DNA of 62,594 nt from Microtetraspora fusca (GTDB lineage: Bacteria; Actinomycetota; Actinomycetes; Streptosporangiales; Streptosporangiaceae), in NCBI RefSeq assembly GCF_001570365.1, contig NZ_BBYK01000079.1, positions 1 through 62,594 of the forward strand, given 5' to 3'. The stretch's first letter is position 1; every line of letters begins with the position of its first letter. Positions 24,607 through 32,413 of the stretch are shown here, one piece after another. The position numbers and the translations under genes are program-made. Below the pieces are notes generated by a model. That model was not told the DNA's origin, searched no databases, and was given only the letters and a program-made list of their open reading frames with translations.

Positions 24607-24749
24607 GGCGCTGCGCTGCGGCGGGTGGCTGTTCCGGCGCGCCGTGATAGTTGCGCTCTGGTGATGCCGCTTTCGCGGCCATCGCGGGCGCGGTGGTACA
24701 GGGCACGGTCCTACGCGCGCCTCCACAACCACCCGCACTCCGCTCCGCT
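24607..24749 (+). repeat. 143-bp inverted repeat, copy A
   Basis: Begins GGCGCTGCGCTGCGGCGGGT and ends CACTCCGCTCCGCT. It is identical to the reverse complement of 28346-28488 except for one base (142 of 143). Weaker similarity continues outward to about 24585. Open frames run through it in more than one phase on both strands, which is typical of a repeated intergenic element rather than a gene. With copy B it brackets 3.6 kb carrying four genes. Confidence 0.9.
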
Positions 24750-24821
24750 CCCCACCGCCCCCCACTTCCCGCCGTCACGTCCCGTGTTCCGCACTTCCCC
24801 GCACCTGGGCATGGTCGATCG

Positions 24822-24859
24822 CCGTCCGAAGGCGTGATCGCGGCGGCCCCTTCGGACGG
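24822..24859. terminator. hairpin 3' of the SDR gene
   Basis: CCGTCCGAAGG (24822-24832) and CCTTCGGACGG (24849-24859) form a perfect 11-bp stem with a 16-base loop, 33 bp beyond the SDR stop. A terminator for the minus-strand SDR is plausible, though there is no T-tract. Confidence 0.45.
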
Positions 24860-24892
24860 GATAGCAGGGTGTTTCCGCCCGAGGGAGAGGGC

Positions 24893-25666
24893 TCACAGGC
24901 AGGAACCGCCCGTGGCGTCGATCACTCGCCCGGTCACCCAGCGTGCGTCGTCCGAGGCGAGGAAGGCCACGATGTCGGCCACGTCTTCCGGCTGCCCGAC
25001 CCGGCCCAGCGCGGACAAGGAGGCCGCGTGGGCTTCGGCTTCCGGATTGCCGCGCAGCCAGCTCGCGTTGACGTCCGTGTCGATGACGCCGGGGGCCACC
25101 GAGTTCGCCGTGATACCTCGGGGCCCCAGCTCCTTGGCGAGGTTCAGGGTGAAGGTGTCCAGGGCGCCCTTGGTGGCGCCGTAGGCGATGATCTCCGGCA
25201 TGGCGAGACGGGCCGCGCCGCTGGAGATGTTGATGATCCGCCCTCCGTCGCGCAGCCGCTTCAGTCCCTCCTGCACGATGAAGAACGGCGCGCGGACGTT
25301 CACGGCGAAGACCTCGTCGAACTGCTCCTCGGTCAGCGAGGCCAGATCCGAGCTGCGGCCGATGCCGGCGTTGTTGACGATGATGTCGACGCTCCCGTCA
25401 GGCGCGTGCTCGCCTATTTGAGCGTCGAAGGCGGCCCACAGGGAGGCCGCGTCGCCGTGCCGGCCCAGCTCCGCCCGCAGCGCGAACGCCTGGCCGCCGT
25501 TCTTCCGGATGCGCTCCACGACCTCGTACGCCGCCGTCTCATCGCGAGCGTAGGCGACCGCGACGGTGGCGCCGTCCCGGCTGAAACGTTCCGCGATGGC
25601 CCGGCCGATGCCCCGGCTGCCGCCGGTGACCAGCGCGACCTTGCCCTCAAGTCCCCGTGCACCCAT
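24893..25666 (-). CDS. SDR-family NAD(P)-dependent oxidoreductase
   Basis: 257 aa. The cofactor motif is VTGGSRGIGRAIAE (TGxxxGxG), followed by IIVNNAGIG. The catalytic Ser, Tyr and Lys lie in INISSGAARL and IAYGATKGALD, and VAPGVIDTD follows. This is the classical SDR layout. The ATG at 25666 follows AGGTGG. It is divergent from a tetR gene across an 85-bp region with palindromic operators, so that regulator probably controls it. The substrate is unknown. SDRs paired with a TetR repressor often deal with toxic carbonyls or quinones. Confidence 0.92.
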   Translation of the reverse strand: MGARGLEGKVALVTGGSRGIGRAIAERFSRDGATVAVAYARDETAAYEVVERIRKNGGQAFALRAELGRHGDAASLWAAFDAQIGEHAPDGSVDIIVNNAGIGRSSDLASLTEEQFDEVFAVNVRAPFFIVQEGLKRLRDGGRIINISSGAARLAMPEIIAYGATKGALDTFTLNLAKELGPRGITANSVAPGVIDTDVNASWLRGNPEAEAHAASLSALGRVGQPEDVADIVAFLASDDARWVTGRVIDATGGSCL

Positions 25667-25691
25667 GGTGATTACCACCTTCCGATTTGTT

Positions 25692-25739
25692 GAGCGATTA
25701 CTCAAGAAAGAACATACCATCCTTCTTGAGTGGTCGCTC
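25692..25739. promoter_or_regulatory. large inverted repeat / TetR operators between SDR and tetR
   Basis: GAGCGATTACTCAAGAA (25692-25708) faces TTCTTGAGTGGTCGCTC (25723-25739). The arms match at 15 of 17 positions. Each arm also contains its own small palindrome, GAG-N6-CTC. This could be two TetR-type sites arranged symmetrically in the divergent promoter, covering both starts. Confidence 0.7.
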
Positions 25740-25751
25740 TAAAATGGGGGC

Positions 25752-26369
25752 GTGAGCGATACGGATGTCAGGCGAGGGCGGCCACGGACGTTTGACCGCG
25801 GCGCGGCGCTGATGGCGGCCACCCGGCTGTTCTGGGAGCGCGGCTACGAGGGCACCTCCATTGGTGATCTGACCGAGGCGATGGGCATCAGGCCCGGCAG
25901 CCTGTACGCGGCTTTCAAGGACAAGAAGTCGCTGTTCCAGGAGGTCGTGCACAGCTACGGCCGCTCGCCGGTCGGCGGGTTCGTGGCTGTCGCCCTGGAG
26001 GAGGAGCCCACGGCCCACGGTGCGTTCGCGCGCATCCTGCGGGAGGCGGCGGTCATCTATCCCGACCCGTCCCACCCGGCCGGCTGCCTGACGATCAGCG
26101 CGGCGACCAACGTCGCCCCGCAAGACGCCGAGATCGAGGCGTTCCTGCGCAACCTGCGAAACGAGAACCTGGCCACCTTCGAAGCCCGCCTGCGGGTGGC
26201 CCAACAGGAGGGCGAGCTGCCACCTTCGGCCAACCCCCGTTCGCTGGCCGCGTACTTCGCCGCAGTCATCCAGGGCATGTCGCAGCGCGCCCGCGACGGG
26301 GCCACGGCGGCCGAGCTGACCGAAACCGCCGAACTGGCGCTCGACGCTTGGCCCGGGGCACGACGCTGA
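25752..26369 (+). CDS. TetR-family repressor
   Basis: 205 aa from GTG. The N-terminal helix-turn-helix reads AALMAATRLFWERGYEGTSI, then IRPGSLYAAFKDKKSLFQEV, the typical TetR DNA-binding domain of the AcuR/YdeS-like group. The C-terminal part is a ligand-binding helical domain (HPAGCLTISAATNVAPQ resembles the motif seen in these repressors). It is divergent from the SDR gene and probably represses both through the palindromes at 25692-25739. Confidence 0.9.
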   Translation: MSDTDVRRGRPRTFDRGAALMAATRLFWERGYEGTSIGDLTEAMGIRPGSLYAAFKDKKSLFQEVVHSYGRSPVGGFVAVALEEEPTAHGAFARILREAAVIYPDPSHPAGCLTISAATNVAPQDAEIEAFLRNLRNENLATFEARLRVAQQEGELPPSANPRSLAAYFAAVIQGMSQRARDGATAAELTETAELALDAWPGARR

Positions 26370-26400
26370 TCACCTCAGCGTGACCTGTTAGCGCTGGAGA

Positions 26401-27648
26401 TCAGTCGATGGACGGCTCGGTCTCCCGAGTGAGTCGGGCCGGCGCTTTCACGGGCAGCCGTCTCGACCGCCGGAGGGCCGGAACGCACAGCACGTACAGC
26501 GCCGCGCCGCAGACCCACACCCATCCGTCCCCGACATGGATCGTCGCGGAGTAGAGCGCGGTGAAGGCGAGGGGGCCGACGATCCCGCTGACGCTGTTCA
26601 GGCTCGCGAGCACGCCTTGCAGCCGGCCCTGACGGTCGTCGCCCACCGCCGTCGAGAGCAGCGCCTGGAGGGCGGGGGCCGCGACCCCGCCGAGAGCGAG
26701 CGGCAGCAGGATGGGCAGAACGAGCCAACCGCTCGCCGCGATCGACAGGGCGAGGAACCCGACGGCGTCCGCGCACATCCCGAGCGCGAGGGCGCGCCGT
26801 TCCCCGAGCCGGGCGACGAGCGGACCGGTGACCAGGGCCTGGGTGAGAGCGTGCACAGTGCCGAACGCCGCGAGCGAGAGCCCCACCGTGAGCGGATCCC
26901 AGCCGAAGCGATGCTCGGTGAACAGCACCCACATGGAGCCGGGGATCTGGCCGATCAACTGCACGAGTCCGAACACCGCGAGCAGCGCGAGGAGTCCGGG
27001 GACCATGCGGACCCAGCCGAGCGACCCGACCGGGTTCAGCGCGGCCAAACGGAAGGGCTCCCGCTCGGCCCGGGGTAGCGGCACGCGCGTCTCGCGCAGG
27101 AGCAGCGCGCCGACGAGCAGGTTCAGGCCGTTCAGCCCGGCCGCGGCGAGGAAGGGAGCGTGCGGCGAGAGCCCGCCGAGCACGCCGCCCAGTATCGGCC
27201 CGGCGACCATCCCGATTCCGTAGCACGCGCCGAGCATGCCGAACCGGCGGGCGCGCTCGTCCTCGCCGGAGACATCCGCGATGGCCGAGCCCGCCACCGC
27301 CGTCGTCGCTCCGGTGATCCCGGCGACGGCCCGGCCCAGATAGAGCACGCCGAGGACGGGGCTGAGCGCGAGCACGAGGTAGTCGGCCGTCGCTCCCGCG
27401 AGCGAGACGAGCAGCACCGGCCGACGGCCGAACCGGTCGGAGATCGCGCCGAGCACCGGGGCGAACAGGAACTGCATCACCGCGTAGAGGGCCGTCAGGA
27501 CCCCGACCTGGAGAGGGACACTGCGTGGCGCCACCAACCCGGACAACAGGGTGGGGAGCACGGGCATGACGAGCCCGAGTCCGAGCGCGTCCAGCGTCGC
27601 GGTCGTCATCACGACCGCGAGGGTCGGGGAAGATCGGGAGAGAGTCAC
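26401..27648 (-). CDS. tetA: TetA-type tetracycline efflux MFS transporter
   Basis: 415 aa with 12 hydrophobic segments. Motif A is GAISDRFGRRPVLL, and motif C-like GACYGIGMVAGPILGG follows. Blocks such as GITGATTAVAGSAIAD, SPHAPFLAAAGLNGLN, LWVLFTEHRF-like MWVLFTEHRFGWD and LPALRR match enterobacterial TetA(A)/TetA(G) closely as I remember them. The start is a GTG directly against operator 1, so the mRNA may be leaderless. It is divergent from a true TetR-like repressor with tet-type operators. Tetracycline is a strong guess, and other drugs are possible. Confidence 0.87.
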   Translation of the reverse strand: MTLSRSSPTLAVVMTTATLDALGLGLVMPVLPTLLSGLVAPRSVPLQVGVLTALYAVMQFLFAPVLGAISDRFGRRPVLLVSLAGATADYLVLALSPVLGVLYLGRAVAGITGATTAVAGSAIADVSGEDERARRFGMLGACYGIGMVAGPILGGVLGGLSPHAPFLAAAGLNGLNLLVGALLLRETRVPLPRAEREPFRLAALNPVGSLGWVRMVPGLLALLAVFGLVQLIGQIPGSMWVLFTEHRFGWDPLTVGLSLAAFGTVHALTQALVTGPLVARLGERRALALGMCADAVGFLALSIAASGWLVLPILLPLALGGVAAPALQALLSTAVGDDRQGRLQGVLASLNSVSGIVGPLAFTALYSATIHVGDGWVWVCGAALYVLCVPALRRSRRLPVKAPARLTRETEPSID

Positions 27649-27686
27649 TTTATCGACGATAAATTTATCGGCGATAAGCTGTCAAC
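27649..27686. promoter_or_regulatory. tandem tetO-like operators and tetA promoter
   Basis: Two adjoining 15-bp sites, TTTATCGACGATAAA (27649-27663) and TTTATCGGCGATAAG (27664-27678), share the palindrome TTATCG-N-CGATAA. This is the geometry of tetO (CTATCA-N-TGATAG) with changed bases. On the minus strand TTGACA (27686-27681) and a weak -10 about 17-18 bp later lie within the operators, so repressor would block the promoter. The tetA GTG begins at 27648. Confidence 0.8.
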
Positions 27687-28289
27687 ATGGCCGCTCGCAA
27701 ACCCCGCCTCGACCGCGCGACGATCGTCTCCACCGCCCTCGACCTGATCGATGAGTCCGGTCTCGACGCCTTCACCACCCGCCGCCTCGCCGACCGCCTC
27801 CAGGTCCAGCAGCCCGCGCTCTACTGGCACTTCCCCGGCAAGACCGCGCTCCTCGAAGCCCTCGCCGACGAACTGCTCGTCCGTGGCCACACCGCTTCGC
27901 TCCCGGAGCCCGGCGACACCTGGCGCTCCTTCCTCGACCGCAATGCCCGCAGCTTCCGCGCGGCGCTGTCCGCCGTCCGCGACGGCGCGCGCATACACGC
28001 CGGCACGCGCCCCCGGGGAGCGGGACGCGATACCGCCGAGCGCCAGGTCGCCTTCCTCGTCTCCGAAGGATTCGACGCCCGCGACGCGGTCTACGCTCTG
28101 ATCGCGATCAGCCGGTACACCGTCGGCGTCGTGCTCGAGGAGCAGGCCGCCGACGAATCCGCCGAGCTCGACCCTGCTCCCGGGCCCCTTTCCGGGCTGC
28201 TCGACGCGGTCGCGGCGGCAGGTCCCGACGCCGAGTTCGACTTCGGCCTCGCCGCCCTGCTCGACGGGATCGCGTCCCGGCGCACCTGA
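27687..28289 (+). CDS. tetR: tetracycline repressor-like protein (TetR class)
   Basis: 200 aa. The opening LDRATIVSTALDLIDESGLD, then TTRRLADRLQVQQPALYWHF, aligns with the TetR(B) DNA-binding domain. In the core, FLDRNARSFRAAL, RDGARIHAGTRP and YALIAISRYTVGVVLEEQ match the drug-binding and dimer helices of true TetR. That makes it far closer to TetR itself than to generic family members. It is divergent from tetA across tandem operators, so it most likely represses both genes until a tetracycline binds. Confidence 0.9.
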   Translation: MAARKPRLDRATIVSTALDLIDESGLDAFTTRRLADRLQVQQPALYWHFPGKTALLEALADELLVRGHTASLPEPGDTWRSFLDRNARSFRAALSAVRDGARIHAGTRPRGAGRDTAERQVAFLVSEGFDARDAVYALIAISRYTVGVVLEEQAADESAELDPAPGPLSGLLDAVAAAGPDAEFDFGLAALLDGIASRRT

Positions 28290-28345
28290 GCCTCCCCGTG
28301 CTTCATACCGGCGAACGTTGTGGACGGAGGCCGGTGCGGAGGGAA

Positions 28346-28488
28346 AGCGGAGCGGAGTGCGGGTGGTTGTGGAGGCGCGCGTAGGACCGTGCCCTGTACC
28401 ACCGCGCCCGCGATGGCCGCGAAAGCGGCATCACCGGAGCGCAACTATCACGGCGCGCCGGAACAGCCACCCGCCGCAGCGCAGCGCC
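28346..28488 (-). repeat. 143-bp inverted repeat, copy B
   Basis: Reverse complement of 24607-24749 with one mismatch. At its outer edge the first 18 bases (CCGCCGCAGCGCAGCGCC on the plus strand, 28471-28488) are repeated at 28513-28530, a 42-bp duplication absent from copy A. Beyond that the outward flank again resembles the outer flank of copy A. Confidence 0.9.
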
Positions 28489-28556
28489 GTAACCAGCGGC
28501 GCGAACATGGTCCCGCCGCAGCGCAGCGCCACTTATCGACGGCGAGGACCGCTTCC

Positions 28557-29021
28557 TCACACCCCGCCGTGGGTGAGGAGGTGGGTGATGACGCGGTCGA
28601 GGGCGTTGAGATCTGCCGGGTCCAGGGTGAGCAGTGCGGCGGGCGGTGTGCCGAGGATGCGCTCGGCGAGTTCGGCGGCCCGTACGCCCTCGGGGGTGAT
28701 CGAGACGATCTTGGCCCGCCGGTCGTCGGGATGGGGAGAGCGCTCGACCAGTCCTCGGCGTTCCAGGTCGGCGACCACGACCGTGGTGTACGGAGGGTCG
28801 GTGGTGAGCCGTTCGGCGAGCCGGCGCAGTGTCAGTGGTCCCGCCGCGACGAGGCGGAGGGCCTTGACGCGGATGAAGCTCATGCCGAGGGCCTCGCACA
28901 CTTCTTTGCGCCGTTCGTGCCGGTCGACGACCAGGCCGCGCATGCCGCGCCAGACGCGGATCGCGATTTCCTCGCCCTCGGACGCGGGTCTCTCGGTGCC
29001 GCGGTCGGGAAGGGCGTTCAT
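28557..29021 (-). CDS. MarR-family regulator of the adjoining efflux pump
   Basis: 154 aa. The winged helix includes LTLRRLAERLTTDPPYTTVV, then LERRGLVERSPHPDDRRAKI, the classical MarR recognition helix and wing. Its ATG overlaps the MFS stop by 4 bp, so it is translated from the pump mRNA as second gene. A palindrome at the pump start (30439-30454) is the likely binding site, which would give self-limited, ligand-inducible efflux. Confidence 0.9.
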   Translation of the reverse strand: MNALPDRGTERPASEGEEIAIRVWRGMRGLVVDRHERRKEVCEALGMSFIRVKALRLVAAGPLTLRRLAERLTTDPPYTTVVVADLERRGLVERSPHPDDRRAKIVSITPEGVRAAELAERILGTPPAALLTLDPADLNALDRVITHLLTHGGV

Positions 29022-30436
29022 CGGGACCTCGCCGGTTCGTACGGAGTCAGACGCGCGGCGGTCCGTTCGGCGGTGGCCATGGCCCACCCGCTGGTGCTGA
29101 CGAGGGCGAGGACCAGGACGAGCAGCCCGTACGCGGCGACGATCCACCAGGTGGCGTGGCTGGCCCGGGTGAATGCCGAGACGTCGGTGGCCGAGGCGAC
29201 CACCGATCCGGCGATGGCGACCCCGAGCGACTGGCCGACCTGGCGGCTGGTGGAGGCGACGGCGGCGGCGACGCCGGCCTGGGAAAGCGGCATTCCGGAG
29301 ACGGCGGTGTTGGTGATCGGCGGGTTGACCACCGCGAAGCCGAGCCCGAAGACCAGGTAGATCGCCAGCAGGACCGGGATGGGCGTGGTGGGGGTGATCT
29401 GGGCGAGCAGGACCCCGGCGACGGCCATGCAGGCGCCTCCCGTGACGAGTGACATGCGGGGGCCACGGGCGCCGACCAGCCGCCCGGAGAGCGGTCCGAA
29501 GATCAGCGTCGCGAGCGCGGCGGGCAGCATGCAGAGCCCGGCGTGCAGGGCGGACAGGCCGCGGATGTCCTGCAGGTAGAGCGTGTTGACGAAGAGGAAG
29601 GTGCCGAGCGCGGCGAAGCCGGCCACCGCGATGGCCGCCGCTCCCGAGAACGGGGCGCTGCGGAAGAAGCGTACGTCGATGAGCGGCTCGTCGCGGCGCG
29701 GCTCGTACCAGATCAGCGCGACGAGGGAGAAGAGGGCGACGGCGAAGCACCCGATGGTGAGGCCGGACGTCCAGCCCAGGCCGGGCCCCTCGATGATCCC
29801 GTACGTCAGGGTGGCCAGCAGGAGGATGACGAGCGCCTGGCCGATGGGGTCGATCCTCCGCGGCTTCTCGGACTTGGACTCGGGGACGAAGCGCCAGGTG
29901 AGCAGGACGGCGGCCAGCCCGATCGGCACGTTGATCCAGAAGATGGACCGCCAGCCGACGCTGTCGGTGAGGACGCCGCCGACGACGGGGCCGAGGGCCA
30001 TGCTGATGCCCACGACGCCGCCCCACACGCCGATCGCCTGGGCGCGTTCGCGCGGGTCGGTGAAGGTGTTCGTGATGATCGACATGGCCACGGGGTTGAG
30101 CATCGACCCGCCGATCGCCTGGAGCGCGCGGAACGTGACCAGCCATTCCAGGGTCGGGGCCATGCTGCACAACAGCGACGCGGACGTGAAGACGAGCAGA
30201 CCGATCTGGAAGACCCGCCGTCGCCCGATCCGGTCGCCGGTGGAGCCGGACAGCATGAGCAGGCTCGCGAGCGTCAGCGTGTAGGCGTCGATCGTCCACT
30301 GCAGCCCGGAGACGGGCGCGTGCAGGTCGCGTCCGAGCGAGGGGAGCGCCACGTTCACGATCGTGTTGTCGAGGGACACGATCAGCAGGCTGATGCAGCA
30401 GATGAGCAGCACCAGGACCCGTCGGCGGCGATTCAT
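29018..30436 (-). CDS. DHA2-family (EmrB/QacA-like) multidrug efflux MFS transporter
   Basis: 472 aa with about 14 hydrophobic segments. The DHA2 hallmark LDNTIVNVALPSLGRDL is in helix 1, followed by motif A-like GSTGDRIGRRRVFQIG and GPVVGGVLTDSVGWRSIFWINVP. I chose the ATG at 30436 because an operator-like palindrome ends just upstream. A GTG at 30445 lies inside that palindrome. Little or no leader is left, so translation may be leaderless. It is followed by its marR gene. Substrates are unknown. Confidence 0.92.
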   Translation of the reverse strand: MNRRRRVLVLLICCISLLIVSLDNTIVNVALPSLGRDLHAPVSGLQWTIDAYTLTLASLLMLSGSTGDRIGRRRVFQIGLLVFTSASLLCSMAPTLEWLVTFRALQAIGGSMLNPVAMSIITNTFTDPRERAQAIGVWGGVVGISMALGPVVGGVLTDSVGWRSIFWINVPIGLAAVLLTWRFVPESKSEKPRRIDPIGQALVILLLATLTYGIIEGPGLGWTSGLTIGCFAVALFSLVALIWYEPRRDEPLIDVRFFRSAPFSGAAAIAVAGFAALGTFLFVNTLYLQDIRGLSALHAGLCMLPAALATLIFGPLSGRLVGARGPRMSLVTGGACMAVAGVLLAQITPTTPIPVLLAIYLVFGLGFAVVNPPITNTAVSGMPLSQAGVAAAVASTSRQVGQSLGVAIAGSVVASATDVSAFTRASHATWWIVAAYGLLVLVLALVSTSGWAMATAERTAARLTPYEPARSR

Positions 30437-30438
30437 TA

Positions 30439-30454
30439 GTTGCACTATTACAAC
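30439..30454. promoter_or_regulatory. MarR operator-like palindrome at the efflux start
   Basis: GTTGCACTATTACAAC is an imperfect dyad with GTTG and CAAC at its ends. It ends 3 bp from the pump ATG. A second perfect 10-bp palindrome, ACGGTACCGT, adjoins it at 30453-30462. Binding by the MarR protein encoded downstream is inferred. Confidence 0.55.
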
Positions 30455-30670
30455 GGTACCGTGTTGATTTGCCTCGCTTCGCTCGGCGGGCTCGGGGCGC
30501 CCGAAGTCGGCTCGTGCCCTCCTCGCTCGGGGCTCGTCCCTCGCCCGCTCGCTCGTCGGTTACTTCACCGCCGCGCCCCTCACGTCCCTCGCTCCCCACT
30601 CGCTCCTCAGTCCAGACACCGCCGCGCCCCGAGCGTGATGGTTCGGCGCCGTAATGATTGACGGTGCTCG

Positions 30671-30704
30671 CCCGGGAGGCCGCCCGCGCCGGCGGCCTCC
30701 CGGG
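30671..30704 (-). terminator. terminator hairpin of the Roadblock operon
   Basis: CCCGGGAGGCCGCC and its exact complement (30691-30704) form a 14-bp stem with a CGCGCC loop, 7 bp beyond the last Roadblock stop. The strong GC stem fits a factor-independent terminator, although a T-tract is lacking. Confidence 0.75.
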
Positions 30705-30711
30705 GGAGCGG

Positions 30712-31083
30712 TCAGACCTCCAGGCGCTCTTCGATGGACCTGAGCTGGTGGCGGGCCATGGCCAGATTGGACCTGTTGCGATCGAGGGCCAGGTAGAGGA
30801 ACAGCCCCTTGCCGCTGCGCCCGGTGACCGGGCGGATGATGTGGTACTGCGAGCCGAGCGTGATGAGGATGTCCTCGATGGCGTCCTTGAGCTGGAGCGA
30901 CTCCATCGTACGGAGTTTGGCCTTGACGACCTCGGTGTTGCCCGCGGCCGCGACCGGGAGGTCGAGGTCCTTGGAGCCGCCGAGGGTGCCGAGGGCCATG
31001 CCGCTGCCGTAGTCGACGACGCAGGCGCCGAGGGCGCCGTCGATGCCCATCATCTCCTTGAGCGAGATGTCGATGTTCGTCAT
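30712..31083 (-). CDS. Roadblock/LC7 domain protein
   Basis: 123 aa. The Roadblock fold is indicated by GIDGALGACVVDYGSGMALG at the start, a central helix TEVVKAKLRTMESLQL and the strand pair IEDILITLGSQYHIIRPV, then GLFLYLALDRNRSNLAMARH. AGGAGGAAC precedes the ATG. It is the last gene of a four-gene operon with two more Roadblock-like proteins. In actinobacteria these proteins usually regulate Ras-like GTPases, but none is encoded here. Confidence 0.85.
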   Translation of the reverse strand: MTNIDISLKEMMGIDGALGACVVDYGSGMALGTLGGSKDLDLPVAAAGNTEVVKAKLRTMESLQLKDAIEDILITLGSQYHIIRPVTGRSGKGLFLYLALDRNRSNLAMARHQLRSIEERLEV

Positions 31084-31106
31084 GTTCGTTCCTCCTGTTG
31101 GTTCGG

Positions 31107-31514
31107 CTATTCGCGTTCGACGATGGCGGCGAGCCTGGCCGCCGTCTTGCGGCCCTCGATCCGGAGCAGGCCGAGGTTGGCCCCCGGCCCGGCGAGAACG
31201 GCGAGGACGAGCTTGGGACCCGCGGCGTAGCACGCGGCGTGCCCGCGCGTGCCGGAGATCAAGGTCTCCTCGAGGGCGCCGACCTGGACGAGGTCGGTCA
31301 TCCTGCGGGCCATCGAGATGAGCGCCGAGGAGAGCGCCGCCGTCTGCTCGGTGTGGCCGGAGATGTCGGTCGCGATGAGCATCCCGTCCACCGTGCAGGT
31401 GAGCGTGCCGGTGATCTCGGGCGCGCGTTCCCTGAGGAGGAGCATCTCCTCGTGTATTTCGCCGCGTAGATCCATCGAAATGCCCCTTCCGGCCCGCTTG
31501 AGCCAGGTGATCAC
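31107..31514 (-). CDS. Roadblock/LC7 domain protein, MglB-like
   Basis: 135 aa from GTG at 31514, which overlaps the upstream stop (GTGA) and has GGAGG seven bases before it. An ATG at 31475 is an alternative that removes 13 residues. Roadblock features are ITGTLTCTVDGMLIATDISG, a helix with SSALISMARRMTDLVQVG and KLVLAVLAGPGANLGLLRIE. MglB-type proteins act as GTPase-activating or scaffold partners. With no GTPase nearby, it may pair with the other two Roadblock proteins. Confidence 0.83.
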   Translation of the reverse strand: MITWLKRAGRGISMDLRGEIHEEMLLLRERAPEITGTLTCTVDGMLIATDISGHTEQTAALSSALISMARRMTDLVQVGALEETLISGTRGHAACYAAGPKLVLAVLAGPGANLGLLRIEGRKTAARLAAIVERE

Positions 31515-32410
31515 TGCAGCGCCTCCAGTGCGTCACGCAGCCTGATGAGCAGCTTCACGTCGGTCGGGTCGGCGCTGACCTGTGGCAGGTACGGCTGTGC
31601 CGGGTCCGCCCCCGGTCCGGGGCGCAGCTCGGCCCGCGGCCCGCTCCGCTCGGCGCGTTTCGGCAGTGCCGGCCGGGCGGGCGTGGCCTGGTCGGCGTGG
31701 TCGGCCCCGGTCGCGAGCAGCCCCGCCGCGCCCAGCTCACGTACGGCGAGCAGGGTCGAGTAGGCGGGACGGCCGAGGCGGTGGGCCAGTTCGGCGGGTG
31801 TGGCGGTGGTGTCCGCTCCGAGCAGTACCTCCCACTGCAGCGCGGTCAGCACCACGTGCCGGCCGGGGATGCGCCGGACGGGGATCACCGGTCGTGTGTC
31901 GAGCTCGCTCGACGGCCATGCTCGGTCCAATTGGGCCTTCCTCCGCCGGCACTCCTGGAAGAGACCGGGCACGTCGAAGAACCAGTGCGTCCCGAGCCAG
32001 TGCCGCTCCCCGTCCCTGAACCGGGGCTTGGGCGCGGGACGGGCTCCGCCCGCGTCGGCCGCTGCGGCGAGCGCCGGTCCGAGCAGGAAGTACGAGGCGT
32101 CGAGGGTGGCGCCCAGGACGCAGAACTCCAGCTCGCCCCTGGTGAGGACGCCGGCGTCGACCAGCAGGTCGCCGCCGCTCTGCGGGCCGCTCTCCCCGGT
32201 GGCGGTCTGGCGCGCCTTCCTGACCGCGCCGACGCTGATCCGCCCGGAGGCGGTCAGCAGCTCCTCCACGCCGGGCGTCCCCGTGCACTCGGCGTACGAC
32301 ACCCGGCCTCGGGTGAGGAAGATCGTGCCGGCGCGGCCGATCTTGAGGGAGCCGGTGGCCCTGTCCTGGGCCAGTCCGGCGAGCATGGAGTCGAGGGTCG
32401 CGGTGGCCAT
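31511..32410 (-). CDS. DUF4388/PATAN-like protein with winged-helix-like C-terminus
   Basis: 299 aa. The N-terminal third (SMLAGLAQDRATGSLKIGRA, then TIFLTRGRVSYAECTG and GVEELLTASGRISVGAVRKA) resembles the DUF4388 domain found near bacterial signalling GTPases. Around residues 195-240 the pattern QWEVLLGADTTATPAELAHR followed by AYSTLLAVRELGAAGLL looks like a winged helix. A Pro-rich linker leads to the short conserved end LLIRLRDALEALQ. It sits between Roadblock genes, with 4-bp and 3-bp junctions. A link between signal and scaffold is inferred. Confidence 0.72.
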   Translation of the reverse strand: MATATLDSMLAGLAQDRATGSLKIGRAGTIFLTRGRVSYAECTGTPGVEELLTASGRISVGAVRKARQTATGESGPQSGGDLLVDAGVLTRGELEFCVLGATLDASYFLLGPALAAAADAGGARPAPKPRFRDGERHWLGTHWFFDVPGLFQECRRRKAQLDRAWPSSELDTRPVIPVRRIPGRHVVLTALQWEVLLGADTTATPAELAHRLGRPAYSTLLAVRELGAAGLLATGADHADQATPARPALPKRAERSGPRAELRPGPGADPAQPYLPQVSADPTDVKLLIRLRDALEALQ

Positions 32411-32413
32411 GGG

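Larger units (their letters stand above)
24564..24892. other. gene-free stretch containing repeat copy A and a hairpin
   Basis: No believable gene. It holds one copy of a 143-bp repeat whose inverted partner lies at 28346-28488, followed by C-rich sequence and an inverted repeat at 24822-24859. Confidence 0.7.

Noticed and set aside
24601-24837. Open frames through repeat copy A, and matching ones in copy B, as small genes
   Set aside because: Several phases on both strands are open, no start signals are consistent, and the same DNA occurs inverted at 28.3-28.5 kb. An intergenic repeat explains it better.
24607-28488. Composite transposon
   Set aside because: No transposase, no IS-like reading frame and no target-site duplication seen. 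Only the inverted repeat is certain.
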